DNA of 64,000 nucleotides from Marsupella aquatica (taxonomy: Eukaryota > Marchantiophyta): NCBI GenBank assembly GCA_973895155.1, contig OZ316895.1:17608001-17672000 (forward strand), given 5' to 3'. The notes beneath the pieces were generated by a model that saw nothing but the letters and a program-made list of their open reading frames with translations, was not told the origin of the DNA and ran no database searches. The position numbers and the translations under genes were made by a program. Shown piece after piece: positions 24,213 to 34,794 of this stretch. Position 1 is the first letter of the stretch, and each line of letters starts with the position of its first letter.

Positions 24213-24864
24213 GAGGAAGCTTCGCAATTTGCTAAAACTAAAGGTACTTCCAAGGGCCCTTAATGACAGCCCTAAAAATCATTGTTACGCCACATTATCA
24301 TGAGTGCTGGTTGCCTGGCTACCACAGCTCACGAAATTAGGGCACCATTTGTACCAGTACAGGTCTTATGTATCCTACAATTCTACACAGAAGAAAAGCT
24401 AAACGGTTCTGCAATCAATCAAGTGCACCAAGAGAACAGAACTTCTGACACCTAAGATTGAATACATGGGGGAACACCAAACCGCCCAAAGCATGGACAA
24501 GGAGCTCAGATGGGTAATCTATCACCATTGAAGAGAAGAGCCAGAGTGGATGGTTCAACTTCGGGAAGCAATTGACTCGGGCTTGACAAGGATCAGCTAG
24601 GACAGTGCGTTTGCACCACAGCGGCTCTACATCCAATATCTGGACAACCTGGCTTGTGATAGAATCATGGCTAGCTGCCATCTCCACTTCTTGATGCAGG
24701 ATGAATTTGCTGTCCTAGCTGATAATTGCGGTTGTTGACACGTTCGCAGTAGATTCATTGCGCTCAGACTATCCAAGTTTGAACAGATACAGGATTCCAC
24801 GTAAACCCTCATAACCACCCCAGAGCCTGCTTGAGGGTAATGTGCATACCCACGAGCGGGACAT

Positions 24865-27208
24865 TTAGGCAGCAGCTCCAACCATGTCTTCCACACAAGA
24901 CAAAAACTCCTGGTTAGCATCTTTTTCAGTCCTTAGGGTGGACAATTCATTCAAGTCCCTGAGAGTCCCTGCAGTTTCATCCTTTTGACTCTTCTGATAG
25001 TCCACTTCAATCCCTATCAGTTCCATTACGTCCAAGTACGTTTCTTTCGTTGGCTTTATACCCACAATTTTCATGTCGTCCAACAAGGCGTGCACTTGTG
25101 CCCGACTCCCTGTTTTCTTATACGCACGAATGACAATTGCATATGACGATGATGTGGCTCCAACACGAAATTCTTGAATGGAGTTTTTCAACAGATCCTC
25201 AGCCTCTTTTGTCATGTCATGACTGCAGTAGCTGTCAAGCATTTTGTTGAGCGTAGATGATTGTGGATTATATCCGGCCGCCTCCATTCTTTTCAGGCAA
25301 TTTCTCATTTTGTCAAACTGTCCGCACTTTCCATAAGCTCCCAGCAGGGCGTCGTATGTCACAAAAGTTTGGGAGACATTCAATTTCTTCATCTCCATGA
25401 AAACAGACTCAACCTTCTCTACTAAACCTGCGTTTCCATAGTTGGTAATAGTCGAGTTGAAAGTCTTCGCAGAAGGCAGTATCGGGGGAGTCCGCTTCAG
25501 TGTCATGCTCCAAAAAGCTTGCTCCATTTTCTCAAACTCTCCCGCCTTACCATACGAATCAATGAGCGTGTTGAATGTGACAAGGTCTGGCTTAAGCCTT
25601 TCGTCTCGCATTCGTTTGAACATGGCTTCCATCATGACGATTTCCCCGGCCTTTCCATAGGCATCCATTATACCATTGAATGTGTAATTGTCAGGAGAGA
25701 GGTCACGGTCGAAAACATCCTTCAACAGAGAGTCCACCTTGGCCTGGTCGCCCATTTGAGCTGCAGCTCTGGTGAGGATGTTGTAGGTTACAATGTTGGG
25801 CTGACATCTGCGGATCAGCTTCATCTCCTCGAGCAAGGACAACGCCTTAGCGAAGCCATCCTTTTTGTCTTCACTGCGGAGGAAAACTGTCATGACCGAA
25901 TTGTACAGCGACGTGTCTGGACGACAACCTATCTTTTTCATCTCCTTGAACATGTTCATGGCCAATCGGTACTGCCGTTCCTTCCCCATGATGGAGATTA
26001 TTTTGGAATAGTACCCATTGTCTGCCTTGTACCACTTCTGGACCTGAATCCACCTAAAAACCTGCCATTCCCGGAGCTGAAGTCAGGACAAAACCCACCA
26101 TAATGCGTTTATTCCACAAACATGAATTGCTTGGTTCAGACGCAGAGAATGAACGGATGGAGTGAATGAGTGGATGGATAAAATGAGTTGCAAAAATGAA
26201 CTAATGAATGGAATCCATTTTTGGAATAGAATGAAATGAATGAAAGACTGGAACTACAGACAGCATAGAATGGTATGAAAGAATTCATGGAAGGTTCTTC
26301 AAGGTCGGGCCCTTTACGGCAGTGCCCTTGTCAGTATTTGACAAAAGAATTGTGGGAATCAGGTTATTTCTTTTGCAAGGGATAGGGACACAAAGTGCAA
26401 TCTCTCTCGACCTAACAGCACGACAAGGGATTCTAAAGGGGCACCACGCTCTAGGTACACAACCCCTTTGAAAAACAAAAAAGTTAAACCAGTATTCGGT
26501 TACCAGGCAGGGATCTCAACTACGACTTTACCCATTTAGACTAACGACAGAGCAACTGGAAACTTCCTTCTCTTTCTGTACTATAAAAATCAGTACAGCA
26601 AATCTGCTGAATCTCAAAATCAGCTGAAGAAATGCCCCCGTTCACTGACAACACTGGAACTACACTGTGCCAATCAAAGTGAAACTCACTGCATTCCCTC
26701 CCACAAACAAACCCACCCCACCTACTTCAAGGGCTAGAAGCCATCGACGGCGTCGTCCGATCCCATCCAGCACGTTGAACCAGTCGGGAGGCATCATCCA
26801 GCTCCCGTGCTTGTCGAGAGTCTCAGCGGCACTCTCCTTGCTCGTGCACAACGTCTTCACCAACATCTCTATCTTATTCTGCGCCGATCGAGTGTACTTT
26901 TTGAAAAACCTGCTCCTCTGAGCTCTCACCACGAAACCAACAGACCTCCTCGACCAGCTCCTTCGCGCCATCGTCCCATCCAAGTCCATTTCTACCCCCC
27001 AGAAACCACATCCCATGCCCCCCCGATTACTCGGTACAGACCTCGAATTCATCAGCGGCTTCTCCACCTTACTCAACCCAACGCGAGACGACGACGACGC
27101 CTTGCAGTAGACTGTCCCACCAGAGTCCACCATTCCTCGAGTCGAGCTCGAATTCATACTAATCCAGGAGCAGGTCGAGAGTGCTGCCACATCTAGAGAC
27201 ATCATCAT
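24865..27208 (-). CDS. P-class pentatricopeptide repeat protein, EMB2453/PPR5-like (564 aa)
   Basis: Two exons: 27208-26726 and 26076-24865, with a 649-base intron (GAA|GTAGGT ... CTTCAG|CTC), frame kept. ATG 27208 is the first of three Met codons; the open frame extends ten codons upstream only on a GTG. The first ~90 residues are Ser/Arg-rich and acid-poor, as in a chloroplast transit peptide. Then follow about ten PPR motifs of ~35 residues, for example PNIVTYNILTRAAAQMGD, PDNYTFNGIMDAYGKAGE and PDLVTFNTLIDSYGKAGE. Length and motif order agree with Arabidopsis EMB2453 and maize PPR5, which bind plastid RNA and are needed for trnG-UCC intron splicing/stability; orthology is inferred from remembered similarity. 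No PLS, DYW or SMR tail. No stops: an intact host gene. Confidence 0.85.
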
Positions 27209-27513
27209 GTTCTGCTCTCCAGCAGCAGCAATGTTCACGGGATTGGGAGGAATTAATTAACGGAGGAGATGCCGACGAGGACGGGAGCTATTCGACGAGG
27301 GGAGCTCCAATCCACTGTGGTGCCGAACTTACTGTTCTTCTCAGCAGCCTTTCAATCGCTCCAGCCTCTACGGTTTACGGTAATTTGAGGATCCCCCGTC
27401 ACGAGCAGAACACGCTTCCGGGACGACATGGATCTCATCTCGCCCGGGATGACAGTGGACGAGGAAACGCCAGAGAGCTAACTCCCAAAAGCAAGGCACC
27501 AGTACCATTGTAC
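27209..27513. promoter_or_regulatory. Upstream region of the PPR gene
   Basis: This 5' flank of the minus-strand PPR gene is expected to hold its promoter and leader. No specific box was identified with confidence. Confidence 0.3.
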
Positions 27514-27601
27514 AGTAAAGTTCTAAACCGCCACTAGCCATATAATTATTAAGGGTAAAGTTCTAAGACGCCACTACGATAGCCATATAATTATAAAGGG
27601 A
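27514..27601. repeat. ~45-bp tandem duplication
   Basis: taaagttctaa...gccactag/acg...agccatataatta...aaggg occurs twice in a row (27514-27556 and 27557-27601) with small differences. Confidence 0.7.
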
Positions 27602-27689
27602 AGAGTCTATTGTAGAATTTCCTTCTTTTACCATAGAGCTGACATTTACTACATTGCGACTCATTTTTTATGATTGCACTAGCTCAATA

Positions 27690-28320
27690 CCTGTGCGTTG
27701 CACAAAAGTAGTCGTGTCGGCCAAGATGTCATTGAGAAAAATGATGTAGTGTCAGCCAAGAGGTCGTGGAGAAAAAAGATGTAGTGTTGCCTAGGAGGTC
27801 GTGGAGAGAAAAGCTGTCGTGTTGCCCAAGAGGTTGTGGAGAGAAAAGATGTCGTGTTGCCCAAGAGGTCGTTGAGAGAAACGATGTCATGTCGCCCAAG
27901 AGGTCGTTGAGAGTAAAGATGTCGTGTCGCCCAAGAGGTCATTGAGAGAAAGGAAGTTGTGTTGGTCAAGATGTCATTGAGAAAAAAAGATGTTGTATTG
28001 GCCAAGAGGTCGTTGAAAGAAAATATGTAATGTCAACCAAGAGGTCGTGGAGAAAAAAGATGTCTTGTCACCCAATAGGTCATTGAGAAAAAAAGATGTC
28101 GTGTTGGCCAAGAAGACGTTGAGAAAAAAAGATGTCGTGTTGACCAAGAGATCATTGAACAAAAAAATGTCATGTCGGCCAAGAAGTCGTTGAGAAAAAA
28201 GATGTTGTGTCGGCCAAGATGTCGTTGAGAAAAAATTGTCATGTTGGCAAAGATGTTGAGAAAAAAACGTCATGTCGGCCAAGACATCGTTCACGGAAAA
28301 TACCCGTGCGTTGCACAAAA
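27690..28320. repeat. 39-bp minisatellite (about 16 copies)
   Basis: Unit of about 39 bases around gtcgtgttgcccaagaggtc followed by gttgagagaaa. Both edges carry tgcgttgcacaaaag (about 27695 and 28308). Because 39 is a multiple of three, minus-strand frames stay open and give a 13-residue repeat with no known domain; these are not called as genes. A more degenerate continuation runs to about 28880, with ccagtgcgttgca again at about 28731. Confidence 0.88.
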
Positions 28321-29328
28321 GATGTTGTTAAGAAATAAGATGTCGTGTTGCCCAAGATGTTGTTAAGTGAAAGATGTCACAAAGTAAAAAGATGTCTTAA
28401 GAAAAAGTAGTTTTGCCAAACATGCCATTGTGTGAAAGATGCTATTAAGAAAAATGTGTCATTTTGCCAAAGATATCGTGAAGTAAAAGATGTTAAAAGG
28501 AAAAAGGTGTTATTTCACCCAAGCTATGTTCTGTGAAAGATGTTATGAAATAAAAAATCAAGGAAACTAAGAAGGAGTGAGTCTTTTTCTTTGTTTTGTT
28601 TTTTTACCCAAAATGCCCATGCATTTGAATGGCGACCACTATAAATTGGAGCAATGTTATATTATTGGTTTCAGATTTAGTGTTTTAGGGTTTAGCAAAG
28701 ATGACTATTCTCTCAATATCCTTTCAATTCCAGTGCGTTGCATAATAGATGTTGTTTGGTTAAAGATGTTGTTGAGAAATAGATTGTACGTGGTGCAACA
28801 GATAATCGTTGAATAAAAATAATAATTGTTAAAATACATTATTACACAAAAACTTTTGTTGAGTGAAAGATATCATTGTGCAAAATAGAAATTGGGGTCC
28901 ATGCAAGACAACTAAAAATTAACTAATTTCCAAAAAGTTAAATCTCCTTTTTAAGAGCAAAAGCCAAAATAATATAATGTCAACCTACTCTCTTCCCCTT
29001 AGTGCTCGCTCCCTACCAAAACCATTATCTCAAGTAAATCTTTTCACTTTCATGCCCCATAACCCCAATTTAAGGAAAACCAAACTTTGGAAATTCCGAA
29101 AATCACTAAATATTATTATTTTAATAAAAAGGGGGCGACATGACGCGTGGCTGCGCGTGAAACCCTGAAAATGACTGCAACGTCACATTTTAACCAATCC
29201 AACTTGACGGGACCAAGAGACATGCTCACGCGAATAATAATAATAGAGAAATAAATCTTTGAGATCCTTTATATATGATAACCAGTATATAAGGAGTTTA
29301 CAAATGGTTTCTAGAACGACAATACAAA
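28321..29328. other. Degenerate minisatellite and spacer
   Basis: 28321-28880 is diverged relatives of the 39-bp unit. The remainder is AT-rich; the first palindrome of the 29-47 kb domain, ACGCG-tggctg-CGCGT, lies at 29143-29158, with a half-site at 29227-29232. Confidence 0.5.
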
Positions 29329-30052
29329 TTAATCTGATCTCATGCCGACTATTATTTTGGAAGCGTCCAAAATTGGGCGTCTGTTAAATTGCTCTACTAG
29401 ATATCTATCTCCATGTCCCTGAATCACAGTGTCTTCCCATAGAGTATGATTATAATCATAATCTCTAAAAATAGATTTAACTGAAAGGATAATCTCTTCC
29501 ATTGGCAATGACAAGCGGCTCATAAGAGTTTGCTAGCTTGCTAAGATACGGAATCAGCAAGTTAATCAGGAAACTGTCGTCGACCGACCCAAAATATTTG
29601 GGCGGAAATAATGATCCAACAACAGGATCTAAACAAGCATGAAATGCATCGGATTCGATAAGCATTATATTTTGCTGCAGATACGCCTTCGTATAAATTC
29701 CAACATTCTCAAAACACTTCAAAAATATCCGCTTATTTGATGTCACCCCATCGCATAAGTAACAATGAGACTGATCCCAAATATACTTAAATGAGGCCAT
29801 TTCCATCGCAATAAAAATAGATGCTAAAATCTGATCTAAAAGGTTCTTCCCAAGAGAGGACCAGATCCCTACATCAAAATTCTCAAAACAGAATCTCAAG
29901 AATTCGTGAAGATGAGGCCTTGGAAAAACGTATATATTCCCAATCCGAATTCTAGTTGAGACCGCCATCAGTCGAGAATGCGGTGCATTGTAACAGAGTA
30001 GATGCTCCACGTCTAAAACTATGAGCCCATTTTCTCTGCTGCAATGAATCTC
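29329..30052 (-). pseudogene. Exon 8: FCP1-like HAD domain, copy 3, frameshifted
   Basis: Third tandem copy: LIVLDVEHLLCYN (motif I Asp kept), PRPHLHEFLRFCFENFDVGIWSS, then IMLIESDAFH in place of motif III. A single-base shift near 29480 breaks the C-terminal part; the continuation (SIFRDYDYNHTLWED ... FNRRPI) matches the end of copy 2 (NLHRDWDLNEDIWEH ... FNRRHL). Acceptor ctctacag precedes the exon at 30053-30060. Confidence 0.6.
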
Positions 30053-30144
30053 CTGTAGAGAAACACAAGAAGATGCATGAGCCCGTATGGATGTAGTCAC
30101 GCGAATGGTCATGTCACATATTATAGAGACAACATCCTCTACAC

Positions 30145-30829
30145 TCTGGCCATTGATAAGTGACGTCTGTTGAAGTGCTTGATAAGAACTTGATCCGCAT
30201 GTCTCTGCACGTACAGATGCTCCCATATATCCTCGTTCAGATCCCAATCTCGATGTAGATTTCTAATCGACCAGATGGGATAATCAAACTTGTTAGCAAA
30301 CGCAAGACAAAGCCCTGAATTTGATAGCTTTTGTAAATATGGAATGAGCTCATCCCTCAAAAAGACATCATCCAACGATCCTTGAAACGACTTAGCGAAC
30401 AATAATCCGCATACAACTGTCTGGCATGTATGGGAAGGACGGGCATCAATCTGGATTATATTCTCTGGTCGATAATCTTGAAACATATCACGTAGTCTCT
30501 CGATAGATTTGAAGACAATAGTCTTATAATTTTTCTTCACATAACCAAGATTCCAGCAATGATCCCGCGTGAACACATATATCAGCTACGACAGGTCGGT
30601 GCTCGACAACACTTCTGAAAGTATCTGATAAACCAGTTTATCGTCGAGAATAGACCAAACCATCACATCAAAATGATCATAACAGAATTTTATAAGATCA
30701 TGAAGATGCGGCCTCGGAACGACACATAGAGATCCGATACGAATTCCGAGTGTCGACTTGAGCTTAGGAGTATATTTTGAAACAGAGCACAGGAAGTTTT
30801 CCAGTCCTAAAACTAGAAGTTGAAGCGAC
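30145..30829 (-). pseudogene. Exon 7: FCP1-like HAD domain, copy 2 (catalytic Asp lost)
   Basis: Paralogous to exons 6 and 8: PRPHLHDLIKFCYDHFDVMVWS and ENIIQIDARPS correspond to the same regions of copy 1. Motif I reads LLVLGLENFL, with Gly where the nucleophilic Asp should be, so it was probably already non-catalytic. TAG at 30586-30588 interrupts the frame once. Joined to exon 6 by a phase 2 intron that contains a full palindrome (30893-30910). Confidence 0.6.
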
Positions 30830-30981
30830 CTGCTCCACTTAGACACATGTAAATGAACAATTCAATTCTCATATTATGCGATTGCAAACAACCACGCGAC
30901 TGGGCGCGTCACTCCCAAAATATAAAGTTCAATTTAAATCAATTTATAAATAATAATTGATAATAAACAATAAACGTTTAC

Positions 30982-31865
30982 TTATTGGACTTATCCCGGG
31001 CTTCTATAGCACGGTCTTTTTCGGCAGATAAGTATTTCATAAATTCGTCAAACTTTTCTAAATGGTCTTTATTCCCCTGATTACGAATGATCACATTTCT
31101 CCTCCAAAGATTCGTCTTATCAATATAATCTTTCTCAAGATTTTCTTGAGAGAACGTTGGAATCCCATATCCACTAAGGAGCTCGCGGAATGTCAACTTG
31201 TCAATTGACATATCGCATAGATATGGATATAGTTTCTTTCTAAAAAATAGGTCATCATCGAGCCCAAAATATGCATCGGGATACAGCGATGAATAGAAGT
31301 CATTAAGGCTCGTCTTATATGCAGCGTCATCGATAAGAATGACATTCTCGATGTTGTAATCTTTAATATCGGCGGCAATGTCGGAGAGGATGTCATTATT
31401 ATTCTTCCCAATAAGTCGAGTTGATTCTTGTCCCCATATAAATTTAATACGTTTCAAAACTTTGAGTCAAAGTATCAGCCTTACACAAGATAGAATATTC
31501 TGTTTGAACATGCACGACCAGATCGCAATGTCGTATAGATCTGCCACCTTCTCAAGAAATTCCATTAAATCAGGCCTTGGATAGATAACCTTGTGCATCT
31601 GTCTCTCACCCCTTGACCGAATGGGCATCCCAGGGCTGATCTTCTCTGACCAGATAAGTACCCGATTCAGATCAAAAATTACAAGTCTCTTCTGAACCGG
31701 TGACTTCTTTGCCGATGGATTAGGCGCCATCTGTACCTGTGATTTTTGTGCCGCAGGGTTTGGAGAACGTACTAGAACGGTCTGTTTGTTTCCCGCCTCC
31801 GGACGATCACCGGACTTCCGGACTGGTGCCTTCGATACTCGATCAGGGGGTTTCAGGATAGGCTT
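30982..31865 (-). pseudogene. Exon 6: FCP1-like HAD domain, copy 1
   Basis: A Lys/Pro-rich lead-in precedes a FCP1/NLI-interacting-factor-like phosphatase fold. Motif I reads LVIFDLNRVLIW (Asp nucleophile kept, second Asp is Asn), then PRPDLMEFLEKV, the hydrophobic IAIWSC (motif II region), and IENVILIDDAAYK (motif III Asp pair). In the family these enzymes dephosphorylate Ser/Thr, as on the RNA polymerase II tail. TGA at 31467-31469 splits the domain; otherwise the frame is continuous. Ends with donor aa|gtaaac at 30981. Confidence 0.65.
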
Positions 31866-31951
31866 CTGTAAAACATTAAGAAATGAAAATAAGTTTATAA
31901 TGCAAACGGTCGCATGACTACAAAGAGAGACATTGAAATGAAGTGTATTAC

Positions 31952-32740
31952 CTGTACAAGACGGTCGTTCAGTGCTGGAATTTTGCCGGAAATGTCAATC
32001 ATAGCAGCACGGATCCCGATAACTAGGTTACTTGCGGACGTCGGCTTGCGGAAGTCCATGTCAAATAACGACAAGACTATCTCCCTACAGAATTTCTCAA
32101 TTTGATCCGCGGCAAAATTAATTTTGTTTCCTTGACACAAGCACTTGGCGTATCTCAAGATAAACACACCACAACTGTGGCCGTCACTCTGGTGAGGAAT
32201 ATCATTCCGATATATCCGTTCCCAACCTGAGAGATCCAAGTTGACACCAGTTCTCCAGCCAATTTTGTCGGCGTAGTACTTCCCAACAATATCTAGCACC
32301 CCAGGATTTTGTCGATTATGAACTAGAGAATCTAGGTACTCCAGCCGTTTCTCCTTCGGATACACAACTACCAATGACCAATGTTCTTTCACAGCATTGT
32401 GTACTAGAAAGACCAGTTTGTCATATTGACTGATTTTTAGCGGAAACTCCTTTGTCCAAGCTGCTCTCTCCTCGTCGAAAATGGTAGGATCCATGGAGAG
32501 AAGCTCAAAATGGTGTGTTTGGAAGAATTTGACAAGGTTTGACTTTCCAACTCTATCGAGAATCAGTTCCAGAAAACTCAAATAAGCGTTAATTATATCA
32601 TCGGTGAGCAACTTGCGCGGTCTCAGACACATCATATGTTTCCTCTTGATCGAGTGTTGTAAGAACTTGGTCAATAGCTCTTCCATATCCTTAGAAGGAT
32701 CAAGGCATTGATCTATTCGACTAGCCAAATTTTCAAAAAA
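31952..32740 (-). CDS. Exon 5: Ulp1/SENP-type cysteine protease domain (263 aa)
   Basis: C48 peptidase domain. The catalytic His is in KEHWSLVVVYP, the Asp in LEYLDSL, and the Cys in HQSDGHSCGVFILRYA, so the H-D-(Q)-C set is visible and correctly ordered. Family members cleave SUMO or related modifiers from proteins or mature their precursors; many plant transposons also carry such domains. The exon is open throughout, flanked by an acceptor (tttgcag at about 32741) and a donor (cag|gtaata at 31951). It joins in phase 0 to exon 6 and possibly exon 4. This is the best-preserved part of the gene. Confidence 0.85.
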
Positions 32741-32891
32741 CTGCAAAAAATAGAGATTTTAGTACGCCTTCAAATAACGTACTGAGGTTGTAGCCTAAGG
32801 GTTCTACCTTAGAAAACAGAAACAATAACAAATCAATAATAAAATAATGACATCTATAATAGAAACTTTAAGCTTATAGTTTGCGAATGAC

Positions 32892-34666
32892 CTTTGGATT
32901 GGGTGGATCCAGCCTTTTCGCAGCTGATCTCTTGGGTGCCTCAATCGCAACAACATCCTTCAGCCCTCCTCGAGACCGTAGTGATCGCTCCACCGGACCA
33001 GTTTGCGAAGGTTGGAGCAATGAGGTGGGAAGACCTTCAAATGGTTGTGGCATTTGATTGAAATATTCCACAATCTGGGAATCCGATTCCAAAATATCCG
33101 ATGCCACAATTTCTGTGCAAGTGACCTCTGCAATATATCGGGGTTGAGACCACAAACTCGGTCGCGTCAAGTCAGCTGTTAGTCTCTTAACGACTTGAGC
33201 CGAGTCTAGTGCCAAAGATGTTCCCAGGTCTTGCACTCGATTCTCGGAAAAGTGGACATTATTGATGATTGTCTCCATTCTGGATGCAGTGGCAGTCTTC
33301 TCCTCGGTAATCAAAAGACCCTTCCAATATTGCAAAGCAAGGACTGCCTGGACTCGGAGCTACTCCGGTGAATATTTATTCCAATCATCCAACGAGACCG
33401 TACTTAAGGGTGGATCGTTAAATTCAAACTTCGGGCGAAGAAAATAGTCTAATATTTTCTTCTTAACTGCAACTGAGGGTGAAGAAGGCTTCTTCAAATT
33501 CAGCCTTATTTTCGGTAGACGTTGTGCCTCAGGAATAAGCAAAAGATCCTTGGCCCTCTCGGCCTCCTTCCTCGCTGCCTCTAGTCTTGCGGCTTCTTCT
33601 CTCTCCAGTCTTGCAGAATCGACCTTTTCCGCCTCCAACTTCTCCGCCTCCACCCTCTCCGGTCTTGCGGTCTTGTCCGCCATCCTCTCGGCCAACAGCC
33701 TCTCAGCCGCCACACTCTCTGCCTTGGCCCTATTTGCCTCTATCACTAAAAGGACTCTCGCAGCCTCCGCGTTCTCAGCTTGGGCTTTCTCAGCCTCTGC
33801 GTTCTCAGCCTCCGCTTTCTCCGCCTCCACTTTCTCCACCTCCGCTTTCTCAGCCTGGGCTTTCTCAGCCTGGGCTTTCTCAGCCTCCGCTTTCTTGGCC
33901 TCCGCTTTCTCAGCCTAGGCTTTCTCAGCTTGGGCTTTCTCCGCCTCCGCTTTCTCAGCCTGGGCTTTCTCAGCCTGGGCTTTCTCCGCCTGGGCTTTCT
34001 CAGCCTAGGCATTCTCAGCCTCGGCTTTCTCCTTCTTCTTCGCGGCAGTTGCTTTTCTAGCTGTTGCCTTTTTCTTCTTAGCCTCCTTCTTTTGAAGCTC
34101 CTCTTGCCAGGCCGCCTCTTGCCGGGCCGCCTCTTGTCGGGACGCCTCCTCCTGTCGGGCCGCCTCCTTCTTTTGAAGCTCCTCTTGCCGGGCCTCCTCC
34201 TGTCAGGCCTCCTCCTGTCGGGCCGCCTCTCTGGCCTCCTCCTGCCGGGCCGCCTCCTTCTTTTGAAGCTCCTCTTGTCGGGCCGCCTCTAGCCGGGCCT
34301 CCTCCTGCCGGGCTGCCTCCTCTTTGGCCTCCTCGTGCCGGGCCGCCTCCTCTCGGTCCACCTCATGTCGAGGCTCCTGTGTGGCCTCTTCATCGGAGTC
34401 CTCAGCGTCCTCAGAACCCTCCATCTCCTCGTCCTCTTCATCAACGTCCTCAGCGTCCTTCATCTCCTCTCCGTCACTCTCTTCATCTCCTCTATTGTCG
34501 GAATCTCCGACGTCGTTCTGCGTATCGATCATCCACTCTGGATCTTGGTCATTGACATCCCCATTCGCGTCACCTTCCGCGTCACCTTCCACATCATCTT
34601 CCCCCTCACCATCTGCATCACCATTGCTCCCTACATCCTCAACATTGAAGCCGCAGTTGACTTGAT
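32892..34666 (-). pseudogene. Exon 4 of the giant gene: acidic and coiled-coil repeat region
   Basis: Opens with an acidic stretch (about 34400-34640, many Asp/Glu), then highly repetitive charged sequence: QEEARQEEL/QKKEAARQ units (34080-34340) and AEKAQAEKA units (33745-34020), with repeated Ala/Glu/Lys/Arg heptad-like spacing typical of a long helix or coiled coil. The end is less repetitive. Stops at 34203, 34005, 33915 and 33360 replace what the neighbouring repeat units show as Arg (CGA) or Gln (CAG) codons. Probably a spacer or oligomerisation rod between the N-terminal and protease parts. Confidence 0.6.
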
Positions 34667-34794
34667 CTGAATAAAATCAGATCATTTGATAAGAATGACT
34701 CACGCGCATATTTGCGTGAAAAGAAATGTTATGAATGTCCACGCGCATGTTCGCGTGACGCAATAAAAAGTAAGAGGTTTCAAAAGTAACCTAC

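Noticed and set aside
27679-28318. Minus-strand ORFs of 108 and 114 codons as a repeat protein
   Set aside because: The 39-bp period keeps any stop-free frame open; the translation is a simple 13-residue repeat without known fold or start context.
33550-34292. Plus-strand Ser/Ala-, Pro- and Leu-rich ORFs opposite the coiled coil
   Set aside because: They mirror the low-complexity coding repeat of the minus-strand exon 4, which has splice and frame support.
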